Source: Owenia fusiformis (Eukaryota > Annelida > Polychaeta > Sabellida > Oweniidae). Taken from it: a DNA stretch of 64,000 nt. Of the stretch, positions 11,539 to 22,659 are shown piece by piece. The stretch covers positions 12,094,348 to 12,158,347 of the forward strand of contig CAIIXF020000006.1 of assembly GCA_903813345.2 (NCBI GenBank), in the 5' to 3' direction. The notes below the pieces were generated by a model. The model made no database searches. It was not told the DNA's origin and worked only from the letters and a program-made list of their open reading frames with translations. Each line of letters begins with the position of its first letter. Position 1 is the stretch's first letter. The position numbers and the translations under genes were made by a program.

Positions 11539-13330
11539 ATGGATTTCTTCAGGAAGATTTTGGTATTCATATTTGTGCCACTTTGTATATATATCTTTCT
11601 CACTGTGCCACCCTTACACCAAGGACTTGGTTCAACAGTAACCTCAAACACTAATAAGAGTAGGCTTAAAGTTATACGTATATCCAAAAGTCAAGATGGA
11701 AAAGATTTAACAGATGAAAAAGAGAACAAAGTTCACAAGGGAGGGGACAAAGGACCCAAGACAATTGATCCATCTCATATGATCGAGGATCAAACGCACA
11801 TAACAGTGGGTAGAACACAAAGGACGGTAGATTTTGACTTTGAAAAAATGAAGCATACAAATGTAATACATAGTACAGTTAATGTTGAAAATGAAACAAA
11901 TTATTCCGACGAAATCGGAGATGATTCAGAAAAGGCCATCTTGAATGTTAATCCCAGTTCAGGTTTTATAAGTAAGGCTGGCAAAGCGGAAACCAATGAA
12001 GCTGCTTTGTTTAGGTTAGAGCCACTTCCAGATCGAGAAACGCCCTCAATTGCATCAGAAAATGATCTAAACAAAGGTGCATACACACTTAAACGATTCT
12101 TGAACATGGAGATAATACAAGCAACTTTATTCTTCAGAGAAATTACCATGATATCCAAAAAATGGAAACAAAATGATATCATCAGTTCTTTGATTGTCAC
12201 TCGACCATACATGGACCAATTATTGAATTGGTTAATAGCTGCAAGGCTAAGACTAAAACCTCCGATTTCCCCAATACTCCTGTATACACCAGATTACTCA
12301 ATCGCTAAATTCTTCAAAGATCGTCAATTTGATTGTGTTTATTTAAATACATCTGATATATTGAAAGAACATTTATACATTAACCTGAGACAAATCTGGT
12401 ATTTGAGAATTATGGTTTGGAAAACTATCAATTTTATAGGATTTGATGTTTTGAATTTTGATGCAGATGCGCTACCATTGAAGAACCCCTTTCCATTATT
12501 GAAATCCCCAAAGGTGCTAAGCAGCGATGTGGTAGGGGCATTTGTTGGAAATAAACCTAACTATGTAAAGGAAGAATGGAATCTGAATTCGGCATTCTGT
12601 ATGGGATTTATGCTTTTCAGGCGAACACGTAAAACAGGTTTGTTGATTTTATGTAATTTTGTTTCATTCCACGTACAGAAACAATGGAGAACTTTCGATA
12701 AAAGTTGTTTTGAAAACGTATACGTAAACTTGTACCTTAAAGGGTCTTGTCTAACTAAAATCAATTTGAAATTGATTTTCATGAAATGTTCCCTGTTGAC
12801 ATAAATAGTGGCTGTGTTGTAAAGCATGTTCATCAATTAGTGATTGCAAATGTAATATCTGCATAATCTGAAATAATCAATTGCTTTAAATTACATTTTC
12901 AGAAGCGTTCTGGCAAAATGTAAATGATTTTATATTCGGATCGACAAAATCAAAAGAATCAACAACAAGAACCGACCAAAGTATCATTAACAGTGTTTTA
13001 CACCTGATGCACGTGACCTGGAAAAAATCAATTGTTAATGCTTGCTCTGATAGTGGGCCGTGCTTGAAGGAAACCTACCAAGGAATGGGATCAAATGGCT
13101 TTAGAATAACCACACTCCCAGAGCAAATTACATGCAGATTCAGCTGTAAAATAACAACTCACATACATAAGGTGACTATTTGGCACCCCATTAAGAACAC
13201 AGTGAAGGGTAACGTTTGGTTTTTAGTACCCGATTGGCAAGACAAAGTTAAAAGTTCACATGCCACAGGAACAGAATTTTTGAAGGAATTGGCAGATATT
13301 TCAAAAATTGATTTGAGTAACTTTTTCTAA
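11539..13330 (+). CDS. Golgi-type glycosyltransferase, tandem copy 2 (two exons)
   Basis: CDS join(11539..12637, 12903..13330), 508 residues; donor ACAG/GTTTG, acceptor CATTTTCAG, phase-1 intron splitting a Glu codon. The membrane anchor is at residues about 6-23 (ILVFIFVPLCIYIFLTV). The stem (about 25-160) is unrelated in sequence to that of copy 1 and has no 27-residue repeat. The core carries D308-A-D310 in FDADALPLKNPF. Exon 2 begins EAFWQNVNDFIF and keeps TDQSIINSVL, CLKETYQGMGS, TCRFSCK and VTIWHPI. The function is inferred to match copy 1. The exon-1 frame stays open for about 55 codons into the intron, so intron retention would give a truncated 421-residue protein lacking exon 2. Confidence 0.85.
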
Positions 13331-13456
13331 CAATGTGAAGCTATCTATGTAAAGTGATTCACCAAGTCAGCCGATGTAGAGTTTCAGATATTAATTCGTG
13401 TATAGATGGTAGCATCTTGGTATATCTAAACAAAGGCAGCTATATATATGGGTCTA

Positions 13457-13462
13457 AATAAA
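13457..13462 (+). terminator. Polyadenylation signal AATAAA
   Basis: AATAAA about 127 bases after the stop codon of glycosyltransferase copy 2. Confidence 0.5.
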
Positions 13463-14601
13463 GTTGGTCGCACTGTTATAAGTTAATGCATTTTTACATC
13501 AATTTGGCTTTGATATCACAAAAAATCAGGATTACATGTACGAGGGTTGTCCCAGAAGTAATACACTAATGCTCTAACTTTCTTGACTATCCCTCAATTC
13601 TGTCATATGCTCATGCAAGTCTTTTCAATCGTTATGGGCTTGAGGGTTTCAAGGTAAGTAGAGGAACGGCGCAAAAGATATTAACGCCCGTTAGGCAACA
13701 AAATAAAGCTGTGTCCAATTTTCAATCATTTGTTTACTTAGAAGAATTATGGTATATATAAATACAAATTCTTGATAATTTTCCAAGTGAAGAACATTGT
13801 ACATTGCCCTGCGTGCAGTGTCTAGTTAAACTACAAGACGAAGCTCTCTTTTAAGAAGTGAAGTCAAACGAATGCAAAGGGTAATTGTACATAACACCGA
13901 TATTGCTGCCTGGGGTGGTACTACAGGTTAAGCATCTCATTGTCTTACCATTGGAAAGTACCAATAAACTATTGAAATAAATTGATTTTTGAGAAATGCA
14001 AATACTACATGTTGGTATTGAAATTGATATGTCAATAAGTCATTATTAATTAGTTCATAATATGCAAAAAGAAAGGTTGTAATATAACACGATGTCATAT
14101 CAACCCATACGTCACTTAGATTATGTGATAGAGTGCTTCAAAAAGGATATTCTGTTTTTTATATACTTAAGTACATTATACAAAGGATGATCAATTAATT
14201 TCACAAGTGACTACAAGTAACAGTATCTTAGAAATTATTCGAAGCCATATTGTCAAATTTTGTGGAGACATGGTTCATGTACTCCTGACCCTGACAATCT
14301 AATGCAATATTATCAAAGACCACTTCATTATAAATCGTTGCTAAGTCTATTTAAGTCTTGGTTCATCAATGATAGCTATTTTTTGTTCCAACAAGTAGCC
14401 ACACTTACCGTTATCCTGGAAAATAGAAAAGAAATAAGAGTTAATATCTAGAAAACAAAAACAGATGACTCACTTCGGGGTTTGACATATACCCCAAGCC
14501 GGACCTTAAGTCACCCGGCGAAGATCATAGCATAACTAGTTAACTACCACCAGCAGGAGCAGGACCAAGAAAACGGGTAAGCTCATGGAGATCAGCTTCA
14601 C
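13463..14601. other. Spacer without recognised gene
   Basis: No exon recognised. A GAGGGTTGTCCCAGAAGTAA stretch at 13543-13562 is reminiscent of a mariner-type terminus, but no partner end was found. The rest is AT-rich sequence with short open frames only. Confidence 0.35.
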
Positions 14602-14862
14602 TTAGTAAGTGGACATTTTAAATCGATCTGGAGAATCAATTTTTGCAACAGTAAAAGCATTAGATTCACAGCAAGGCAGATCCCCAATCCCTTTGGCATC
14701 CAATGTGGTGGCTATTCCGAATTCATAGTCAATTTTAGATCTAGAAGATGGAGATTTGTTCCAGCTGAACACATTTCCAGAATTAAATTGATACATTATC
14801 GATACTGGACAACGTCCAAAACTATCCAGAAATCCATATTTTCGTCCAGGAACTCCAAGAGT
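14602..14862 (-). CDS. Unrecognised minus-strand terminal exon (86 residues)
   Basis: Reading down from 14862, the frame is TLGVPGRKYGFLDSFG and continues for 86 residues to a stop at 14602-14604 (ending RFKMSTY). An acceptor-like CCATAG precedes it; a stop lies in frame just before the AG, which fits an exon boundary. The composition is protein-like (Gly, Trp, a CC pair, one further Cys, ordered hydrophobics) and unlike the flanking AT-rich DNA. No start codon or upstream exon was found, so this would be the last exon of a gene or a relic. I do not recognise the family. It lies between two plus-strand glycosyltransferase genes. Confidence 0.45.
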   Translation of the reverse strand, partial: TLGVPGRKYGFLDSFGRCPVSIMYQFNSGNVFSWNKSPSSRSKIDYEFGIATTLDAKGIGDLPCCESNAFTVAKIDSPDRFKMSTY

Positions 14863-15269
14863 CTATGGTCTAAATGAAACCCAAGGTTAGATCGTAAAGG
14901 TTATCAACGTGAATCTGAACTATGGTGATATTTATTAATGTGAAATAGAAACCTTTACAGATTCGCGTATAGGCCTACAAGGTGGGCCCGGTTTCAAGGT
15001 TAATATTTGACGTTACAATTTTATGCTTTTAGTTATAGCCCATGTATTGGAACAAGATGGACATCTCAAACAGTCTATCAAAGAGACACATTGTGTATGG
15101 TGCTTACACTATTTTAATTCATATTTTTAATCAAGGATGAAGCATTGAGACTGTACTGAGACAAAATAAGAAGGTAAGAAAGGTAAGGCCAAATTCTGTG
15201 TGATTTCAAATGAGTCATTCGTTTTATTTTTGGTCAGGAAGATTAGCAAAGTATAAATCTGAGTCCTCG

Positions 15270-16035
15270 AAAACATTGGAAAAACTAGAAATCGGCAACT
15301 CCATGGAGTGGCAAATCCCAACGAACACTATTTAAATCATGAATCTGTACAGTCACAATTTAATATTTACCATCTACTCTTCCCTTCAATAAACACTTGA
15401 GATAATTGTAGTATCATGTAACCATAGTTAAAGATATCTCAAGCCATTTTGAATTTTCTGAGGCAGAAATCAGGAAAACGATGCCATATTTGTGATCTAC
15501 TCTAAAATTCATTCAATTATAGCCATACTCCTAAGAGATCAGAAAATTATTGCGAAATCCCACATTAGGCGGCCATTTTGAATTTTACGAGGCCCGAATC
15601 AGAAAATGATGCAATTTTTGCAATCTTCTCTAAATTGCCTTTAATTATAATAAAGCTATACTTCAAAAACATATCAAAATTAACGCTAATTTCTGTTTTC
15701 CAAACCCCTCATTCACAGCCCCCGGGGGTCAAGGTGAAAAACACGAAATATATGTGAAATAGATATATTTAGTGAATATACTACCAACATTTCAAATAAT
15801 AATATGTATTACTTTGGTTTAAAATGAAAAACATAAAATGTTTGCAAAAAGTTTCCGCCATTTCTGAAGCGGCGGCCATCTTGAATTATTTTGCGTAAAA
15901 TTATTCACCAATATACATCTTTCCACCAAATATGGAGAAAATCCGTCAACTAGTATTCGAGTTATTTCCCGGACGGACGGATGGACTGACGGAAGTCTTC
16001 ACTATATCCCTACATAACTTCGTTCGGTGGGATAA
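15270..16035. mobile_element. Inverted-repeat element with CGGACGG run (family member 1)
   Basis: The left end contains AAATCCCAACGAAC (about 15312-15325) and the right end GTTCGGTGGGATAA (about 16022-16035). The right end has the sequence ...CGGACGGACGGATGG...TATATCCCTACATAACTTCG. The same layout occurs at 31903-33520 (CGGACGG run, CTATATCCCTCCGAAC, GTTCGATGGGATAA), and the left flanks are also alike (CGGCAAC..CCA). The interior has CGGCCATTTTGAATTTT motifs. It has no coding capacity. The outer boundary on the left is uncertain. Confidence 0.55.
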
Positions 16036-16304
16036 CAAGTTTTTTAATTACAATCTAGCACAGTTACCTCAAGTAAGATCTCAGAATAGTTTCCATATGC
16101 TTCCTTCTCTTCGTACTTCAAATTCAACAGAACTATACATTATTAAGAAGTATTGTCAAATAAAAATATCAACTTTTTGGACCACCCCATATAGTAGTCC
16201 TATTTACGCTATATATGTTATCAATCTTCTTTTAACATTCGATTCGATTTAGAGTCAATACTTGAACACAGACAAACACAAGGAAGCGCATCCACTAACA
16301 GAAA

Positions 16305-18261
16305 ATGCCGGAACACTTTAACAGGATGTTCCTACTCATGTTGGTACAGATGTGTAGTTTTATGTTCATATTGTTCATTCTACCATACAATACATCATTC
16401 CAACAAGTTCTTTATCCCAAACCAACATCAGACACGAGGAAAAGAATAAGCATATCCAATTTTACACTTATATCAGAAGGAAAACATGGAGAGGATGAAA
16501 TAAATGAAAATGAACAAAAGACATACAATAACGAACGTGAGACAGCAATGCAAGCGCATAATACAGAATTAGAGCCAATTCAAGATTTTGAAACGCCTTC
16601 ATCATCAAAGAATTATCTGAATAGAGCTGCAAATACACTAAAACAATACCTGAACATGGAGATAATCCAAACAACATCATTTTACAGAGATATTTCAAAA
16701 ATATCCAGGAAATGGAAGCAAAAAGATATTATCAGTTCTTTGATTGTCACTCGATCATATATGGACCAATTACTGAATTGGTTAATAGCTGCAAGGCTAA
16801 GACTAAAACCTCCGATTTTCCCAATTATTTTGTATACACCAGATTACTCAATCGCTAAATTCCTCCAAGATCGTCAATTTGATTGTGTTTATTTGAATAC
16901 ATCTGATATATTGAAAGAACATTTACACATTGACCTGAAACAAATCTGGTATTTAAGAATTATGGTTTGGAAAACTATTAATTTCATAGGATTTGATGTT
17001 TTGAACTTTGATGCAGATGCGCTACCATTGAAGAACCCCTTTCCATTATTGAAATCCCCAAAGGTGCTAAGCAGCGATGTGGTAGGGGCATTTGCTGCAA
17101 ATAAACCTAGCTATGTAAGGGAAGATTGGAGACTTAATTCTACATTCAATATGGGGTTTATGCTTTTCAGGTACACACTTATAACAGGTACACTTCTTTC
17201 GTATCATTTTACTTTGCATCAGTTGTAATATTAAAATGGTTTCCACATACTGATACTAAATGAATTAATTAGTAACCATATGACATCTGGTAGACACTTC
17301 AACCCTTTTCCATTTCAGAATTTTGAAATATCTCGAACTTCTTGATGTGGTTCAGTCGCGAACATTTATTCGGTACAAGGTCATTGTTATGTCAAGAGGA
17401 ATGTTCAAAATAACTTAATTATACAAGAATTCATCACTTGATTTTTGATGCTAACAAATTCGTTCGATATTTTTGGAAACTGCTACTTTAAAGGGCTAAG
17501 TCGCTGTGATTCTCAGCCGAAATAACTGAAAATATCTTCAAGTCATAATATGGTAGACTATGCATCTTACACAAAGTCAAATTAAATGTAGATCTTTGAA
17601 TTGAAAAAGATGTACGTATTTCTCAACTTTGAACTTATCACACTGCTAACGATACAAGAACATTTTCCAAACTTGAATATTTTCAGAAAAACGGTTTGGA
17701 CAAAAGTCTGTCAATGGTGCAAAGAAACAGGTTTTATAAAGTAATAATTTTAGATTCATCTGGGTGATTGTACAAGAAAGGTCGTTGGTCTATTTTACTT
17801 GAGCTTATCTTTCAATTCAATTTACAGGAATGTTCTGGGAAGAACTGGATGCTTTTTTGTTCGACACTAAACTGAATAAGACACATGCAATAATATATAG
17901 TGACCAGGGTATCATCAACAGTCTCTTACATACGATGAGCTTGACATTGAGGAAGACTGCACTTCAGTTCTGCCTTACCTTGCCTAAGCAGTGCTTCAAT
18001 GGCATCTACCAAGGGACAGGATCAAGTGACCTTAAAGTAACTGCATTTCCAGAGCAAATAACCTGCAGAAGAACATGTAAAACAAGAACTAACTTACACA
18101 ATGTGACTATCTGGCACCCCCAAAGTAAAGGAACGGAGAAGAATATAGTGTGGTTTTTACGACCTGATTGGCAATTTAAAGTTAAAAACTCAAATGCTAC
18201 TGGAATAGATTTCTTAAAGGAATTGACCGACTTCACAAAATTTGACCTGAGGCACTTTTAA
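16305..18261 (+). CDS. Golgi-type glycosyltransferase, tandem copy 3 (two exons)
   Basis: CDS join(16305..17187, 17828..18261), 438 residues; donor ACAG/GTACAC, acceptor TTTACAG, phase-1 intron splitting a Gly codon as in copies 1 and 2. The anchor is at residues about 8-27 (MFLLMLVQMCSFMFILFIL). The stem is the shortest of the three (about 28-85), which explains the shorter protein. The core has D236-A-D238 in FDADALPLKNPF. Exon 2 begins GMFWEELDAFLF with SDQGIINSLL, TCRRTCK and VTIWHPQ and ends in DLRHF. A second CAG/GTACAC inside exon 1 (17170/17171) would be out of phase with exon 2 and was not used. Function inferred as for copy 1. Confidence 0.85.
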
Positions 18262-18446
18262 TCACTTTAATCACACTCGCCTAGCTACAGGCCGCTGTAA
18301 CCCCCTTTCACTACTAGACTACACAGGTATGAATTGTTTTCTTTTTATCTCAAACTCGATCTATAAGTCTCATTCTAGATATCTCAATCGGTCGGTCGAT
18401 GTGACGTCACTCATGTGTGCATTAATACTGCACACATGCGCAATAC

Positions 18447-18452
18447 AATAAA
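18447..18452 (+). terminator. Polyadenylation signal AATAAA
   Basis: AATAAA about 186 bases after the stop of glycosyltransferase copy 3. Confidence 0.4.
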
Positions 18453-18558
18453 GAAGCCAAAAGGGAAAAAGGGCAGGGTGCTTCCTCTGGTGTGTCTGAG
18501 CGTTAACATCTGCTGCCTCTAGTCACATCGACTAACAAAACAGCCTTTTTTGGGGTTG

Positions 18559-18672
18559 TTGAGTTGGCCAAGAGGGCTTGAGCGCCAGCACGTTCAGGCT
18601 AGGCGATTGGGCGCCGTAACCACGAGGTTGCGAGTTCGAGACGCTTGTGTCTTGAGTTTATTCATCCATACA
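18559..18672 (+). repeat. tRNA-derived SINE
   Basis: A tRNA-like A box (GTTGGCCAAGAGGGCTTGAG, about 18562-18581) precedes a B box (GGTTGCGAGTTCGAGAC at 18626-18642), then a tail with GTTTATTCAT. The A box resembles Leu/Ser-type tRNAs. The body does not fold as a functional tRNA. The 28 bases at 18617-18644 recur exactly in reverse orientation at 1910-1937. Confidence 0.65.
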
Positions 18673-18940
18673 TTTTAAGAAAATAGGTCTGATAAAGAAA
18701 AATGTTAAGCCAAACGTTCAGAAAAAGTGACATCTTTCTCTTAATAGGCCCTGTTGCCTCTTTAATGATGTTCTTGTGTGAGAAACGATATTTTCCAAAC
18801 CAAGTTGAAAATAGTGTTTATGTTTTACAATAAAAATGTCATAAAGTTAAGTTATCATAGTTTGTAGATTAAATATAGTCTGGCTTTGTTTCAGATAATC
18901 AGAACTAATGATTTTATGAAGAGAGTTCTTAGAATATCAT

Positions 18941-19093
18941 GGGATAAATAGCTTATTTCCTCAGGACGGGATTAAATATGGATTTATTCCTCGTGACAAT
19001 ATGATATTTCCCTCTGTCCCTCCGGGCCCTCGGGAAACATCATAATATCCTTCGGAATAAAACCCATATTGAATTATTTTATGGGATTATCCC
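18941..19093. mobile_element. Small inverted-repeat element (GGGATAAATAGC family)
   Basis: The left part reads GGGATAAATAGCTTATTTCC, then AATATGGATTTATTCCTCG. The right part reads CGGAATAAAACCCATATTGA, then GGGATTATCCC. The same family recurs at about 22075-22290, with a third partial copy near 22360-22400. Confidence 0.6.
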
Positions 19094-19099
19094 TTTATG

Positions 19100-20207
19100 G
19101 CGGACGTCCCCTTTTTAGTTTTAGTGGATCAATGTTCATACAACCTTTGAGAATGTGATAGTTTAAATAAAAAATATGTCCAATATAAGAAAATATTAAC
19201 TGTTCTGTAAAGTAAGAGGTATTTCACTTTTGTGACTTTATAACATGGAGTCTATGGGGAATCTATCCGACCTAGAAGTTAATCAAATTTTCAAAATTGA
19301 TAAACAATTCATGAAAGCACATTTTAGATGCAACGTTATGATTATATCTCTGACTTCTTTGAATATCTTGACGTAAATCAAGATTATTTCTTCCTGCATC
19401 TAGTCTATTGTAATGAATTTGGTAATTTCTTCATTTTAAATCTTTCATAACATCTGCATTCTTAATTAGGACAGTAAAGGAAGCATTGGCGTGGCTTTTG
19501 AATATTGTTTCTTCCACGATTTGGTACTTCTGTCTCATCTACCTCTTTACCTCTTTTAAACTATCTTCAAAGACACTGTCAGAACTGATCAGAAAGTGCC
19601 AATTCTGATCAGTACTTATTGAACACCCTGTTAATAAAAAGTTTTGCATCCGGGTGCTGAAATACTGGGCGGGGTTACCATGACTAAAACTCACTACAGG
19701 TTTGAACAAAATATTTTTCAATGTGCCCACAATTAATTATTTCTGTGACAACGACTTGAATATTGTAAAGGAAGGTAAACTTCCTATATTAAGATACAAC
19801 TCAGAATGTAGATACTGTTATATTGCTTTCTCTTATTTTTGGCTCTTTACTATACACCATGTTGTATGTAATGCATGGAATATGATACTTATAGTTTGGA
19901 TAACCTTTAGAACGGGACGTTGGACGCATTAAACATGAATAATTGTTTACATATACTTTGATTTTATCAAAATTAACAAAAGAACAGTAGTTAATAACAT
20001 TCAGATCTGCTACTATAAATTATAACATTATGTGAATTAAATAGTCTATGATTAGATCTACTTGGATTACATCATTAATGTTAAAGTGCAATGGAATCAA
20101 TAACTCCAGATGCGATAAAATCATGCACATTTTATGAGATATTTTTTTACTAAGGAATACCCCGCGCGCAGAGTCTAGTTATAAACTACCTTTAGCTCTG
20201 TTTTTAG
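19100..20207. other. Gene-free stretch
   Basis: AT-rich sequence with no exon that can be supported on either strand. Confidence 0.4.
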
Positions 20208-20420
20208 AAGTGAAGCCAGGATTTGCCAAGGGGGGGGGGGGGTCACTTTTTTAAAACTTTCAGGGGGAGTTCACTTTTGACAATTTTGGTCCAAAAATGG
20301 CCAAAATCACTCAAAAAGTGCTCAGAATGATGAAAAACTGCATGATTTTGAAAGATTTTTGGCCAGAGGGGGGGGGGGGGGTCGCTCGAACCCATCCAAC
20401 GCCCCTGGCTACAGGCCTGT
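20208..20420. mobile_element. Short inverted-repeat element with poly-G runs (GCCAGGATTT family)
   Basis: The left end AAGTGAAGCCAGGATTTGCC with a G run and the right end GCCCCTGGCTACAGGCC (reverse complement GGCCTGTAGCCAGGGGC) form imperfect inverted repeats. Two poly-G tracts (about 20229-20242 and 20369-20381) bracket the interior. The interior (CTCAAAAAGTGCTCAGAATG and TTTTGAAAGA) is shared with a copy at about 28204-28370. It is probably a non-autonomous DNA transposon. Confidence 0.55.
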
Positions 20421-20429
20421 CACCCTACC

Positions 20430-20726
20430 ACATGTTTCACCATCTTCTAGTTGGCACCTTCCCCATTGAGCTGTGACATTAGGACCAGTAGATTGAGGAA
20501 CCTCCCCTTTATGTTTGTTGTCTTCCTTTTGTGTCTCATCAAATATAAGTTCGCAATCACTAACTGGGTTATAGTCGCCAGTCTTTACATTTTTGATGTT
20601 AAACGTCGGTTTGGTGCGACACTTGTACGAAGGGTATATCAACAATGAGGAAAATGACTGAAATTCCCGCTGTGATTGGAATGAGAGTTGTCCATAACAT
20701 TAGGCTCGGGAGTTGGAGCGATGCAT
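20430..20726 (-). pseudogene. Membrane-anchor C-terminal exon, apparently frameshifted
   Basis: After an acceptor-like ACCTTAG the exon starts at 20726 with two bases of a split codon, then ASLQLPSLMLWTTLIPITAG and a hydrophobic span to FLIV. That frame stops at 20599-20601. If one base is dropped near the end of the span (about 20625-20631), the frame continues as a basic then polar tail: LIYPSYKCRTKP and on to EDNKHKGEVPQ. The layout resembles the exon at 24104-24303: same starting phase, short linker, one span, then YP and Cys. I infer a single-pass membrane protein tail inactivated by a 1-base change, or a shorter tail. Family not recognised. Confidence 0.4.
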
Positions 20727-21149
20727 CTAAGGTATATCAGGAAACATTTTTGCTATTATCACAAATACTATCTACATCCTGTAGATTAGTTATATTTATA
20801 ATAATGTGATAAATGGGTACTAATGTGATGGGCCTAATTGTTTGTGTAATAATGTGAAAATAGATAAAGAGATGAATGGCGATTATTTATTTATTTTTTA
20901 TATTCAGTAAATCGAACAACAATTCAACAACCCCCTTTTCAAAAAGGCATTTGTATATGTTTACCTTCCTTAAGTATAAATTTATTATTCCATAGTATCT
21001 CGCTTTTTACCCCGGAGCTGTTCTTTGGTTCCTCTGTTTGACTCACCGTTGACTAATAAAACAAAGCGTTCTTATAAAATTCTGGAAGTTTTTGTTTGAA
21101 TAGACGTACATCATACCTACATTGAATAAGTAAGTTAAGACCAAAAAAA

Positions 21150-21560
21150 TGTTCACAATATAATCCCGGATCACTCTCCAGTGACTAACTTGATCGTCGA
21201 AGTATCGTTTACGCTTTTCCATCGATTACACATTCACAATTCGGATGACCCCTCCCCTCCGATCATAATCTCCGATAACTGCATTTCGTTTTATCTTATC
21301 GCGCTTCCCTATTTCCATAGAAAATCATATAACAGAGTACTTACCTTTGAGATACTACTATCGGGTGTAACAGTCATGGACATAGAGTATACAATCTGTG
21401 ACACAGCCAGGGATTTGATTTTCATAACACGGCCGTAAATGGTGAGATTTCGCTTTTAAGAGATTCAAAATTCTCTCCAATGAATCTATGAGGACAATTG
21501 GGAAAGTATTTCTTCGGAATTCCAAATAAAACACTTCATTGGAATTTTACTACTGGGTGA
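21150..21560 (-). pseudogene. L1/Tx1-like LINE reverse transcriptase C-terminal fragment
   Basis: On the minus strand, 21452 down to 21309 reads RNLTIYGRVMKIKSLAVSQI, then a segment ending YDFLWK and a stop. One frame over, the next stretch (about 21308-21240) reads GKRDKIKRNAVIGDYDRRGG. Upstream, in a third frame, DSLERILNLLK is visible. The order LTIYGR-x3-IKSLA, FLWK-G-x-DKIKR, DY-x2-GG is typical of the region after the polymerase motifs in L1/Tx1-like LINEs. At least two frameshifts and several stops make it dead. The GTAAGT at its middle looks like a splice donor but lies inside the LINE reading frame. Confidence 0.7.
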
Positions 21561-22074
21561 TAAAATCACGGACTTTTTTTCGATCAGCCGTGTTGTTCGC
21601 GATGTGGGAACTATGTGCGCGAGTGGAGAAATATGTTCGGGAGAGAGGAACTGGTGGTTCGCGACTATAAAAGAATCGATGTTCACGTTGTGAGAACCGT
21701 GGTTCCCGACTATTGAAACGTAATTCGCGAGGTCGGAACTGGTTCTCGTAAGTGGAAGTCAAAGAGGCCTGGTAAAGTATCCTGATATCTAAAAATCTAA
21801 ATGTGTTACTAAAATGGCGGGAAATTAAGATATTTAAAAATTAAAAGACCAACAATTTTTTTCAAAAATGTCTAATTGGAGAATCGTTCCTTATTAACTA
21901 AATTGAACTTTAGGACAATTATTATTCATTTTCTTTTCTTTTTTGAATGATTTGACGTGAGAGAACATCTTGGTGAAAAATGTGGTTTCTCGAAATGTCA
22001 GAGCTATAATTACAACAAAATGGGAATCTTACAAAATCACAATTTTATTTCATAATCCACACTATTATTGCTCT

Positions 22075-22290
22075 ATTTACATTTTTATAACTATTTACTG
22101 GGAGGGATTGAATATGGGTTTTATTCCGAGGGACAATATAATATTGACCGAAGGGTAATATGATATTGACCGAGGGAGAGCAGCGACCGAGTGTCCATAT
22201 GATATTGCCCAAGGTCAATATAATATTTTCCGAGGAATAAAACCCATATTCAATCCCGACCAGAAATAACCTATTTATTCCATAATACAT
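22075..22290. mobile_element. Small inverted-repeat element (second copy of the GGGATAAATAGC family)
   Basis: GGGATTGAATATGGGTTTTA at 22103 is mirrored by AATAAAACCCATATTCAATC ending near 22256, with outer segments (AACTATTTACTGG and CCAGAAATAACC) extending the pairing. The centre has repeated GACCGAGGG/ATAATATTGACC. A partial third copy is at 22360-22400. Just beyond, 22455-22560 has short repeats of AATACGATTTTT. Confidence 0.65.
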
Positions 22291-22659
22291 CCCTCTAAAA
22301 CGTTACATTTGAATAATGCAAACATTATATTAATAAATGCACATTATTTGCGCTACCTCGGTCAATATCATATTTTCCGAGGAATAAAACCCATATTCAT
22401 TTAACAATTAGTCAAGGTTAAAAATAATCGGGAGACCAAAAATAGGTAAATATGCTCCAATACGATTTTTCCCCATGGACAATACGATTTTTTCATGTAA
22501 TACGCTCCAATACGATTTTTTCATGTAATACGATTCAATACGTTTTTCCATAATACTACTGTTTTCCAAGGGAAATACGAAAGGAATAAAAATCAATGTG
22601 CATTTATTAATATAATGTTTGTATGTACAATTGTATACTGTATACTGCATTTATTTGCA

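Noticed and set aside
13543-13562. Mariner-like terminus GAGGGTTGTCCCAGAAGTAA
   Set aside because: No matching inverted end or transposase remnant was found nearby.
21340-21460. Minus-strand exon with a strong GTAAGT donor and ATG
   Set aside because: The translation is a LINE reverse transcriptase segment that continues across the supposed donor, and the phase does not fit the exon at 20726.
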